From: an uncultured Clostridium sp.
Lineage (GTDB): Bacteria; Bacillota; Clostridia; Lachnospirales; Lachnospiraceae
Assembly: GCA_900547035.1 (NCBI GenBank)
Contig: URFM01000040.1
Span: 1 to 34,288 of the forward strand
Direction: 5' to 3'
DNA length: 34,288 bases
Shown here in pieces: positions 5,794 through 12,410 of this stretch. Both the position numbers and the translations under genes were made by a program. Within the stretch, counting starts at the first letter, position 1, and every line of letters begins with the position of its first letter. The notes beneath the pieces are model-generated. The model did no database searches, had not been told where the DNA came from, and saw only the letters and a list, made by a program, of their open reading frames with translations.

Positions 5794-5822
5794 ATTATAG
5801 CATGGTGGGATTCCTTTTTCAA
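5794..5822 (-). promoter_or_regulatory. Minus-strand promoter TTGAAA-17-TATAAT with extended -10
   Basis: On the minus strand TTGAAA (5822-5817), exactly 17 bp, then TATAAT (5799-5794), preceded by TGC (extended -10). The -10 region is embedded in a 10-bp inverted repeat (GCTATAATTC at 5769-5778, GAATTATAGC at 5792-5801), which could form a hairpin or an operator. Confidence 0.75.
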
Positions 5823-5849
5823 GTGATTCTTGAGAAAGGAGGGCTAACT

Positions 5850-5972
5850 ATGTGGATTTTTAGAGCATGGATTACAGCCAAAGATGGCACCCGGATTTAT
5901 GCCAAAGACCATGGCAAGAGAGCCTTCAGGTTCTGGGTAGGTCCAGGGCCAGAACCGGCTAAGCGTAACTAA
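5850..5972 (+). CDS. Tiny 40-residue basic/aromatic protein, unknown
   Basis: Preceded by the strong ribosome site AAAGGAGGG eight bases from ATG, it encodes MWIFRAWITAKDGTRIYAKD and then a basic, Trp/Phe-containing tail ending in PAKRN. The ITxKDGxRIYAKDxGKRAF pattern is, from memory, shared by many tiny unannotated clostridial proteins. It has no membrane helix. A hairpin (AACCGGC at 5953-5959 with GCCGGTT at 5994-6000) covers its stop codon. It lies between the candidate small RNA and a second tiny gene, close to the attachment junction. No function is assigned. Confidence 0.6.
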   Translation: MWIFRAWITAKDGTRIYAKDHGKRAFRFWVGPGPEPAKRN

Positions 5973-6035
5973 TTAACCCAAGGAGGCGCTTTGGCCGGTT
6001 GAGGCGTCTCTGGTTTCAAGAAAGGGGCCAGAGAG

Positions 6036-6155
6036 ATGGCAAAAACAAAAACAAGCGTTAGAGGGACGCAGCATAAAAAGATTGTAGTTGTGAAACCATA
6101 TGTTAAAAGTAATGGGGAAAAGGTCCGTGGACATAGGAGATCAACCCCGAATTAA
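6036..6155 (+). CDS. Tiny 39-residue basic protein, unknown
   Basis: ATG at 6036 follows AAAGGGG, which lies in the loop of a 7-bp hairpin (TCTCTGG at 6007-6013 with CCAGAGA at 6028-6034), so its translation may be structure-controlled. The product is strongly basic: MAKTKTSVRGTQHKKIVVVK, then KSNGEKVRGHRRSTPN. It could bind nucleic acid. A clear terminator follows at 6166, closing a two-gene unit with the gene at 5850. It is the last phage-side gene before the cotJC junction. Confidence 0.55.
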   Translation: MAKTKTSVRGTQHKKIVVVKPYVKSNGEKVRGHRRSTPN

Positions 6156-6165
6156 GCGAAACAAG

Positions 6166-6197
6166 GGCCCTGGCAATTCTGCCGGGCCTTTTGTTTT
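6166..6197 (+). terminator. Terminator at the right end of the phage element
   Basis: A 9-bp stem with one bulge (GGCCC-T-GGCA paired with TGCC-GGGCC) and an ATTC loop is followed by TTTTGTTTT. It insulates the phage unit from the interrupted cotJC reading in from the other side. Confidence 0.8.
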
Positions 6198-6220
6198 ACC
6201 ATCATGAGAACTTACCATTA
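6198..6220. other. Putative phage/chromosome junction (att site) inside cotJC
   Basis: CotJC similarity ends at Gly-Gly-Pro-Asn-Gly (last codon 6216-6214). The next three codons are unrelated and lead to TGA at 6204-6202, right beside the phage terminator. This places the recombination core around 6205-6220. The second att copy and the rest of cotJC should lie beyond the left edge of the window. Confidence 0.65.
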
Positions 6221-6315
6221 GGGCCGCCGTATTGGCTCATGATAAACTGCGCCATCTTCGCGTTCGGCTCCTTGATATTCACCGGAAACTGCAGCCGTTT
6301 TTCATATTTCCACAT
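6202..6315 (-). pseudogene. cotJC: CotJC (Mn-catalase-like coat protein), truncated by the element
   Basis: Translation gives 37 residues starting MWKYEKRLQFPVNIKEPNAK and reaching SQYGGPNG, which is the conserved N-terminus of CotJC, the manganese-catalase-like protein of the CotJ spore-coat complex (normally about 190 residues). It then diverges and stops. ATG (6315-6313) overlaps the stop of cotJB by one base, the usual coupled arrangement. All di-manganese ligand residues are missing, so this piece is inactive by itself. Interruption by a phage at a precise codon suggests either a disrupted gene or one rebuilt by excision in the mother cell. Confidence 0.8.
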
Positions 6316-6584
6316 TAATTCATACCTCCTTCCCAGGGCCAGGGATCACTGATCCAGGACCAGTAAGCAGTGTCGCTGTTTAAGGCTGCGATTAACGGGC
6401 CGAACTGAGCAGAATAAGCTTTTACCGCTTCCTTATAGGCGCCGGACATCTGCTGAAAATAGGCCATGGCTCCCGGATCGCAGGGGTGAGTATCCAGGAA
6501 AAGCTGGGCATCATCCAGAGCGAAGCCTGCCCGGGTTACCTGCATCAGAAGGGACTGACGGGTATCAGAATTGGAATTTGTCAT
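6315..6584 (-). CDS. cotJB: Spore coat protein CotJB
   Basis: An 89-residue protein with the CotJB signature: a helical N-terminus, then LFLDTHPCDPGAMAYFQQM and an ending in WSWISDPWPWEGG. CotJA, CotJB and CotJC form a coat-associated complex made in the mother cell under sigma-E control in Bacillus. The start overlaps cotJA by 4 bp and its end overlaps cotJC by one base, so the three are translationally coupled. The length is normal for the family and the gene looks intact. Confidence 0.88.
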   Translation of the reverse strand: MTNSNSDTRQSLLMQVTRAGFALDDAQLFLDTHPCDPGAMAYFQQMSGAYKEAVKAYSAQFGPLIAALNSDTAYWSWISDPWPWEGGMN

Positions 6585-6991
6585 TTACTGCACCCCCCAA
6601 AAGCAAATTTCAGATCCAGATCCGGGAATATGGTTCCCTGGATCAGCCCTCGTTCAGGAGGATAGGTAGTCTGCCATTGCTGCCAGGGAACATATGCCAT
6701 GGCAACCGGAAACTGTTGTTCGAGAACGCCTGCATCTGTTGCAGGGCAGCTTTCGGAGCCGGTACTCCAGGACGGCATGGAATCCGGGAGGGGAGCCGGA
6801 GAAGGAAAAACGGAAGCTTCAGGAGAGTCTTCCGAAGTAAACATCTGATCCATGGGATACAGAGAAAAATAGGGATAGGCAGCATCCCGCGTACGGCCGC
6901 GCAAGAAGGGGGATGCAGAGGAGCCGTCCATGGGCCGGAAAGTGCGGTGACCGCAGCACTGGCTCCTCACATCCATATAGGAATCCATCAT
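6581..6991 (-). CDS. cotJA: Spore coat-associated protein CotJA
   Basis: A 136-residue protein whose last 45 residues carry the CotJA core: MAYVPWQQWQTTYPPERGL followed by GTIFPDLDL. The first 90 residues are a Ser/Pro/Met-rich, low-complexity extension. Many CotJA proteins are only about 80 residues, so this one is long. AAAGGAG lies upstream of tandem ATGs (6991 and 6988). It is the first gene of the coat operon that the phage interrupts. A CATAGACT upstream resembles a sigma-E -10, but the matching -35 is poor. Confidence 0.85.
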   Translation of the reverse strand: MMDSYMDVRSQCCGHRTFRPMDGSSASPFLRGRTRDAAYPYFSLYPMDQMFTSEDSPEASVFPSPAPLPDSMPSWSTGSESCPATDAGVLEQQFPVAMAYVPWQQWQTTYPPERGLIQGTIFPDLDLKFAFGGCSK

Positions 6992-7114
6992 GTGGAATCT
7001 CCTTTCAGTTAATTTTCTACTATAGTCTATGAAAAGAAAGAACGAGGGTGCATCAGGAATGCTGTTTTTGGATCAGAGGAAGGACAATATTTTCGGCATT
7101 TTTATGGAAAAGCA

Positions 7115-7143
7115 TTGACAGATCCCATGTACAATTGTATATT
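7115..7143 (+). promoter_or_regulatory. Sigma-A promoter of the purine-transport locus
   Basis: TTGACA at 7115-7120, 17 bp, then TATATT at 7138-7143. About 105 bases of leader precede the first ATG at 7249. Confidence 0.75.
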
Positions 7144-7159
7144 ATATATTGTAGACAAT
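7130..7159. promoter_or_regulatory. Paired palindromes over the promoter, likely GntR-type operator
   Basis: TACAATTGTA (7130-7139) overlaps the -10, and ATTGTAGACAAT (7148-7159) lies over the start region. TTGT-N2-ACAA-type sites are typical of FCD-class GntR regulators. One such regulator is encoded downstream at 11724. Confidence 0.45.
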
Positions 7160-7248
7160 TTTAAGAGAGCAGCATGGACATACAGAAAAAACAATAGCAA
7201 ATCTTGTAGATAACGTCGGAAAACGGCGTAGTAGAAAGGAGAATAAAA

Positions 7249-8050
7249 ATGATGTTAAAACGAGCAGCAGCAGTAGTTTTGGCGGCAGCCATGCTGGCGG
7301 GATGTTCCTCTCAGGGGGCTTCGGCCGAAGGGGAATCGGGAGGACCTAAAAAGCTGGATGTAGCGTTCATTATCCCCGGACACCACCTTTGTAGCCCTGG
7401 CGGCAGCGCCTGCGGACCAGACCTTTGAAAACATCTGGTTCGCTACCCTGGAGTGCGAGGGCGCTTACTACGCGGCCGGCGTTCTGGCGGCTGAGACCAC
7501 AGAGTCCGGATCCCTGGGCGTTGTGGGCGGACGTGAAAATCCTCTTTATGTAGCCTGTTCCAGAGCCTTTGAGGAAGGCGCGAAGTCTGTGAATCCCGAT
7601 ATCCAGGTGATGACCACCTTCACCGGAGACTTCGAAGATCCCATCAAGGAAAAAGAGGCTGCGGTCAGTCAGATGGAGAGCGGAGCGGACGTTTTGGTTT
7701 ACTTTGTGGATGCAGGCATGACCGGTGTAATCGCCGCGGCCGAGGAAGAGCTGGCAACGGGACATCAGGTATGGACCATCGGAAAAGGAAGCGACCAGTA
7801 TGAGCTGGCCCAGGATGTGATGCTGACCAGCGTGGTTTACGACTACGGCGAATCCATGAAGATTGTTCTGGAGGACATCTACAACGGAACCACAAACGGC
7901 GTTATGCCTCTGGATCTGTCCAACGGCTGCGTTTACCTGGCTGATTACCGGGACCGCGTGCCGGAGGAAACCGTAACCCTGGTGAACGATACCATTGAAA
8001 AGATCAACGCAGGAGAAATTACTTATACGACACAGTACGACGTAGAGTAA
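7249..8050 (+). pseudogene. BMP-family nucleoside-binding lipoprotein, broken by an internal deletion
   Basis: The start has GAAAGGAG before ATG ATG and a lipoprotein signal ending LAGCSS (Cys at residue 19), then KKLDVAFIIPG, the first strand of BMP-family binding proteins. At about 7377 the frame is lost and stops near 7430. The rest continues in another frame from PDTTFVALAAAP through ENIWFATLECEGAYYAAGVL, SVNPDIQ, and KEKEAAVSQMESGADVLVYF to the end. About 70-80 family residues are missing at the join (microhomology CCCGGA). A translatable C-terminal piece exists from 7523. The intact homologue feeds nucleosides to the ATPase and permeases downstream. Here it appears inactive, unless the break is an assembly error. 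Confidence 0.75.
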
Positions 8051-8069
8051 GCTGTAGTCATAGCAAAGG

Positions 8070-8100
8070 CCCCTGTTGCAGCCAGAAGGGATGACAGGGG
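8070..8100 (+). other. Intercistronic hairpin between binding protein and ATPase
   Basis: CCCCTGT (8070-8076) pairs with ACAGGGG (8094-8100). There is no T-run, so it may stabilise or partly attenuate the transcript, as often seen after abundant binding-protein genes. Confidence 0.4.
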
Positions 8101-8124
8101 GTGCTGCGGATAGGAGGAGGTATT

Positions 8125-9630
8125 ATGAGTAATGTTCTCAAGATGAGTCATATTACAAAACGTTTTCCGGGCGTCCTTGCCAACGACGATGCAAGCTTTG
8201 AGCTGGAGCAGGGAGAGGTACATGTGCTTTTAGGCGAAAACGGCGCCGGGAAATCCACATTGATGAATATCCTTTACGGACTGATCCAGCCGGATGAAGG
8301 CGAAATTTGGATCAACGGGAAAAAGGCGGAGATTCACTCTCCTACGGATGCCCTTTCCTGCGGCGTAGGCATGGTTCATCAGCAATTTATGCTGGTGCCA
8401 AACATGACCGTGGCGGAGAATATCGCCATTGGCAAGGAGCCGACGAAGGGGATCTTTACGGATCTGGGAAAGGTGAAGGCGAAAATCAAAGAATTTTCGG
8501 AGAAATTTGGCCTGGAGCTGAACCCGGACCGTTATATCTGGCAGCTGTCCGCGGGAGAGCAGCAGAGAGTAGAAATCTTTAAAGTGTTGTACCGGGGGGC
8601 GGACATCCTGATTCTGGATGAGCCCACTTCCGTACTGTCTCCGCCGGAAATTGAAGCCCTCTTTGATATTTTGAGATCCTTTGTGAAAGCAGGAAAATCC
8701 ATTATCCTGATCACCCACAAGCTGAACGAGGTGTTAAGCATCAGCGACCGGATTACGGTTATGCGCCGCGGGGCGGTTCAGGGTACGGTAAAAACGAGCG
8801 AGATTGACAAAAAACAGCTGGCCAACATGCTGGTGGGACGTGATGTGGTGTTCCCGGTGGTGCGGGAGCAGAAGGAGCAGGGGGAGGTCAGCGCCAGAAT
8901 TGAGCACCTGAAGGTTGCGGGCGGCTACGGAAAAGACTCCGTAGAGGATTTTGACCTGCAGCTGCACAAGGGAGAGATTGTAGGAATCGCCGGAGTGGAC
9001 GGAAACGGGCAGCGTGAACTGGTGGAAGCGCTGGTAGGGCTGCGCAAGGTAAAATCCGGAAAGATCTGGGTCGAGGACAAGGATATTACAGATTCAGCCA
9101 TATGGAAGCGGATTGATCTTGGAATCCGTTACGTCCCTGCTGAGAGAAAGCTAAGGGGCGTGGCGGGAGAACTCTCCATTGTGGAAAACGCGGTGTTAAA
9201 GAATTACCGCGAAGAGCCTATTTCGAAAAAGGGCGTCCTGAAGCCGGAGGAGATGCGAAAGTTTGCTCAGAGTCTGGTGGATCAGTATGATATCCGCTGC
9301 GGATCCATTGATACGCCAGTAGGAACCTTATCCGGAGGAAACATGCAGAAAATGCTGTTTGCCCGGGAAACGGCAGGAGCCTCAGGACTTCTGATCGTGG
9401 AACAGCCCACCCAGGGCCTTGATGTAGGAGCCATTGAATTTGTGCGCAAGACCCTTCTGGAAAAGCGAAGCGAGGGAATCGCCATTCTGCTGATTTCCGC
9501 GGATCTGGACGAGGTTCTGGAACTGAGCGACCGGATTATGGTCATGTACGAGGGAAAAGTGGTATACCAGTGCAGCCAGGCCGAAGTGGACCGGGAAACC
9601 ATCGGACTGGCTATGGCCGGCATGAAATAG
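8125..9630 (+). CDS. BMP-type ABC importer, double ATPase subunit
   Basis: A 501-residue protein with two ABC domains, as in the ribose/nucleoside importers of the CUT2/NupO type. Domain 1 has Walker A GENGAGKST (about 37-45), signature LSAGEQQR and Walker B ILILDEPTSVLSP. Domain 2 has the usual degenerate Walker A (GVDGNGQREL), signature LSGGNMQKM and LLIVEQPTQGLD. The degenerate second site is normal for the family. ATG at 8125 follows AGGAGGAGG; the GTG at 8101 is rejected. It powers uptake through the two permeases that follow 15 bp and about 1.1 kb later. With the purine enzymes downstream, a nucleoside or nucleobase substrate is likely. Confidence 0.92.
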   Translation: MSNVLKMSHITKRFPGVLANDDASFELEQGEVHVLLGENGAGKSTLMNILYGLIQPDEGEIWINGKKAEIHSPTDALSCGVGMVHQQFMLVPNMTVAENIAIGKEPTKGIFTDLGKVKAKIKEFSEKFGLELNPDRYIWQLSAGEQQRVEIFKVLYRGADILILDEPTSVLSPPEIEALFDILRSFVKAGKSIILITHKLNEVLSISDRITVMRRGAVQGTVKTSEIDKKQLANMLVGRDVVFPVVREQKEQGEVSARIEHLKVAGGYGKDSVEDFDLQLHKGEIVGIAGVDGNGQRELVEALVGLRKVKSGKIWVEDKDITDSAIWKRIDLGIRYVPAERKLRGVAGELSIVENAVLKNYREEPISKKGVLKPEEMRKFAQSLVDQYDIRCGSIDTPVGTLSGGNMQKMLFARETAGASGLLIVEQPTQGLDVGAIEFVRKTLLEKRSEGIAILLISADLDEVLELSDRIMVMYEGKVVYQCSQAEVDRETIGLAMAGMK

Positions 9631-9645
9631 GAGAGGGGAAGAAAT

Positions 9646-10734
9646 ATGACTCAGGCAAAACAAAAAAATCGAAAATTCACTCTTTCCAGCAAGCATATTT
9701 TACCCATAGCCTTTGTTCTGGCGTTCGTCTGCGGAGCTGTTATGATGGGGCTTTCCGGATATTCCCCCATCGCCGCCTACGGGGCTATGCTGGAAGGATG
9801 CTTTGGAAACTTGAATTCTGTGGCGGAGGTACTGTTAAAGATGATCCCCCTGCTGCTTGCGGCTCTGGGACTGACCATTTCCAGCAGAGCCCAGGTAATC
9901 AGCATCGGTTCTGAGGGCCAGATCTACCTGGGAGCCCTGGGAGCGGCAGCTGTGGGACTTTTTATGGGCGACCTGCCTATGCTCATCGCCCTGCCGCTGT
10001 GTATGATCGTAGGTACGGTCTTAGGCGGAGTATGGGGAGGCATCGCCGGATGGCTGAAGGTGAAAAAGGACGCCAATGAAATTATCGTTACCCTGATGAT
10101 GAACTATGTAGCCATTGAGATTGTGCGTTATCTGGTAAGCGGACCGTGGAGAGATCCCAACGGAGTGGAGCCCTTCTCCGCGACCATTACAAGAGGTGCG
10201 TATATGCCGATTCTGGTGCCACGCACCCGCCTTCACATCGGACTGATTATCGCCCTGCTGATGGTTGTGCTGTTCTGGTGGCTGCTGCGCCGGACCACCT
10301 TCGGCTATCAGCTGACTGTCTGCGGCTCCAACCCGGATGCCGCCCAGACAAACGGTATCAACAAAGGAAAAATGATCGTGCTTTCCATGCTGATCAGCGG
10401 CGGCATGTCCGGACTGGCTGGGGCCATCGAGCTGATGGGCGTTCATCACCGTCTGGTGGAGGAGGTATCTCCTGAGTACGGATTTACGGCTATTATCATC
10501 GCCGTCTTAGGACGGGGCAATCCCATCCGCGTGCTCTTTGTGTCCTTCCTGTTCTCGATCCTGACGGTAGGAGCGGACGGTATGCGCCGTTCCCTGGGAA
10601 TCCCGGTTTCCGTGGGATCCATTCTGCAGGCACTGGTACTGTTGTTCGTATTAGGCAGTGAGTTCTATGAGAGGCGTCTTCTGACAAAAGAACGAATCGA
10701 AGCGCAGGCTGCCGGAGAAGGAGGGGTGAAATAA
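9646..10734 (+). CDS. BMP-type ABC importer permease 1 (nucleoside/purine type)
   Basis: A 362-residue protein with about ten hydrophobic segments, a short basic N-terminus (MTQAKQKNRKFTLSSKHILP), and the family stretch ISSRAQVISIGSEGQIYLGA, typical of the larger permease of BMP-family importers (NupP-like). Membrane helices lie near 20-40, 85-105, 110-130, 185-205 and 235-260, ending with a basic tail. GAGAGG precedes ATG. Its stop overlaps the start of the second permease by one base (TAATG), so the two are translationally coupled. It forms half of the heterodimeric channel. Confidence 0.88.
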   Translation: MTQAKQKNRKFTLSSKHILPIAFVLAFVCGAVMMGLSGYSPIAAYGAMLEGCFGNLNSVAEVLLKMIPLLLAALGLTISSRAQVISIGSEGQIYLGALGAAAVGLFMGDLPMLIALPLCMIVGTVLGGVWGGIAGWLKVKKDANEIIVTLMMNYVAIEIVRYLVSGPWRDPNGVEPFSATITRGAYMPILVPRTRLHIGLIIALLMVVLFWWLLRRTTFGYQLTVCGSNPDAAQTNGINKGKMIVLSMLISGGMSGLAGAIELMGVHHRLVEEVSPEYGFTAIIIAVLGRGNPIRVLFVSFLFSILTVGADGMRRSLGIPVSVGSILQALVLLFVLGSEFYERRLLTKERIEAQAAGEGGVK

Positions 10735-11672
10735 TGGATTGGAGTCAACTCTTAACGCCGCTTTTCCTGACACAGCTTCTCGCCGCAGGAGTGACGCTGG
10801 CCACCCCGCTGGCCCTGGCGGCTTTAGGCGAGGTGTTCGCGGAGCGTTCCGGAAGCCTGAACTTAGGCTTGGAAGGAATTATGCTGTTTTCCGGATTCAT
10901 CGGATTTAACGCGGCTTATCACATTGGTAATCTCTGGATCGGCATCTTGGGGGCAGTGATGATGGGATCTATTATGGGACTGCTGTTCGCCTTTATGACC
11001 ATTACCCTTCAGGCTAATCAGACCGTAACCGGTCTTGCCATCAACTTTTTGGGAAATGGACTGGCCCCTTATTTTTACCGCCTGGTGTTTAAGGTAACCC
11101 TGGATACTCCCAGAGTGGAGCCCTTCCAGAATGTTCCGATTCCGGTGCTGTCGGATATTCCCTTTATAGGCGATATCCTCTTTAACCACTCCGTATTTAC
11201 CTATTTGATGTTCTTGCTTGTAGCTGTAACTTTTGTTATTATTTATAAAACGCCCTTTGGACTGAGGCTGAACGCGGTAGGAGAATCCCCCCAGACGGCA
11301 GATACCCTGGGAGTCAATGTGGGCCGGATCCGCTACATCTGCGTAGTGATCGGCGGAGCCCTGGCAGGAATGGCAGGAGCCTTCTACTCTCTGGTGGAGC
11401 TTGGATCTTACTCAGACAGTATGATCAATGGCCGCGGCTTTATTGCCTCCGCGCTGGTTATTTTCGGACGTTGGGATCCCGTATGGACCTTTGGAGGAGC
11501 ATTGCTCTTTGGACTGATCGACGCCTTCCAGAACCGCCTTCAGGTACTTGGTTCGCCGATTCCTTCCAACTTCCTGCAGGTTCTTCCCTACGTGATGACC
11601 ATTTTGGTCCTTTTGATCGGACGGATCCGAAAGCCGCCGGCAGCGCTTTGTATTCCGTATGTCCGCAAATAG
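10734..11672 (+). CDS. BMP-type ABC importer permease 2 (nucleoside/purine type)
   Basis: A 312-residue protein with 8-10 membrane helices. The diagnostic N-terminal segment reads LAALGEVFAERSGSLNLGLEG, the hallmark of the smaller BMP permease (NupQ-like), followed by IMLFSGFIGFNAAY. It also has the cytoplasmic coupling-loop type sequence TPFGLRLNAVGESPQTADTL. ATG at 10734 shares a base with the stop of permease 1. It pairs with that protein to form the channel of the importer. After a 50-bp gap comes the GntR regulator in the same direction, so the transporter and purine enzymes may be cotranscribed. Confidence 0.88.
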   Translation: MDWSQLLTPLFLTQLLAAGVTLATPLALAALGEVFAERSGSLNLGLEGIMLFSGFIGFNAAYHIGNLWIGILGAVMMGSIMGLLFAFMTITLQANQTVTGLAINFLGNGLAPYFYRLVFKVTLDTPRVEPFQNVPIPVLSDIPFIGDILFNHSVFTYLMFLLVAVTFVIIYKTPFGLRLNAVGESPQTADTLGVNVGRIRYICVVIGGALAGMAGAFYSLVELGSYSDSMINGRGFIASALVIFGRWDPVWTFGGALLFGLIDAFQNRLQVLGSPIPSNFLQVLPYVMTILVLLIGRIRKPPAALCIPYVRK

Positions 11673-11723
11673 GGCGCATGAAATGTTAGGATGAGGCTTT
11701 GGGCTTTTAGAGAGGAAGGAAAT

Positions 11724-12410
11724 ATGATTACAGAGAAAAAGTTGGCAGATATGGATAAGTACAGACGGACTACACAGCTTGATTTTGCGGTGGAAGCGCT
11801 GCGGGCTGCGATTCTGAGCGGAGAAATGAAGATGGGGGAACGGGTCAATGAAGTAGCCGTCACCAACCGTCTGAATATCAGCCGCACCACCTTTCGCGAA
11901 GCTTTAAGGCAGATGGAGGAAGCGGGGCTCCTGATCCGGGAGCCCTTTAAGGGAACATTTGTCCGGGAATTTACGGATAAGGAAATCAAAGAAATCAACG
12001 ACCTTCAGGGAGCTCTGGAGTGTCATGCGGTGGAATTGATTCTCGAAAAGGGAAAAAACAAGAAGAAGGATATGAAACCGCTGTATAAAATCGTTTCACA
12101 GATGGAGAGCATGGACTCTAAATGCTCTCAGGAGGAGCATAACGAACTGCATATTGAATTTCACCGAAACCTGGTGCTGCTGTCGGACAATCAGCTATTA
12201 TACCGGGTTTGGAACGACCTGTCCCAGCAGTTCCGAGTGGCCATGGCCGTATCCCAGGGTATTTATCAGATGAGCGGAGAAAGCGTCAATTTTGCTAAAA
12301 CTCACAGGGAGATCGCGGACGCCATTCTGGAAGGAGATCGGGAAAAGGCTCAGAGAAGGATCAAAGAGCATGTGACGAATTCGGAAAAACAGGAGAGTAA
12401 TCGACTATGA
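11724..12410 (+). CDS. GntR-family regulator, FCD subclass
   Basis: A 228-residue protein. Residues 10-85 form the winged helix-turn-helix (AILSGEMKMGERVNEVAVTN, then ISRTTFREALRQMEEAGLL). Residues 95-225 are an all-helical FCD ligand domain with Asp/His metal-site candidates (HNELHIEFHRNLV and KTHREIADAI). AGGAAGGA precedes ATG at 11724, preferred to the ATG at 11691, which lacks a ribosome site. The gene end overlaps the next ATG by four bases (ATGA). It is the natural candidate to read a purine or its breakdown product and control the operators at 7130-7159. Confidence 0.85.
   Translation: MITEKKLADMDKYRRTTQLDFAVEALRAAILSGEMKMGERVNEVAVTNRLNISRTTFREALRQMEEAGLLIREPFKGTFVREFTDKEIKEINDLQGALECHAVELILEKGKNKKKDMKPLYKIVSQMESMDSKCSQEEHNELHIEFHRNLVLLSDNQLLYRVWNDLSQQFRVAMAVSQGIYQMSGESVNFAKTHREIADAILEGDREKAQRRIKEHVTNSEKQESNRL

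Noticed and set aside
5601..5822. 73-residue minus-strand frame over the small RNA region
   Set aside because: Its start lies upstream of the predicted transcript start, it has no ribosome site, and it would need to read through the terminator at 5714-5736.
6578..7012. Plus-strand 144-residue frame opposite cotJA
   Set aside because: It has no ribosome site, and its complement is a recognisable cotJA with coupling to cotJB.
7021..7070. Sigma-E promoter of cotJ
   Set aside because: CATAGACT resembles a -10, but no convincing -35 stands at the right distance, so it was not listed as a feature.
7160..7248. Possible purine riboswitch in the leader of the purine locus
   Set aside because: I could not find the conserved purine-riboswitch loop sequences or a terminator pair. 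Only a weak 6-bp hairpin is present near 7213-7229.
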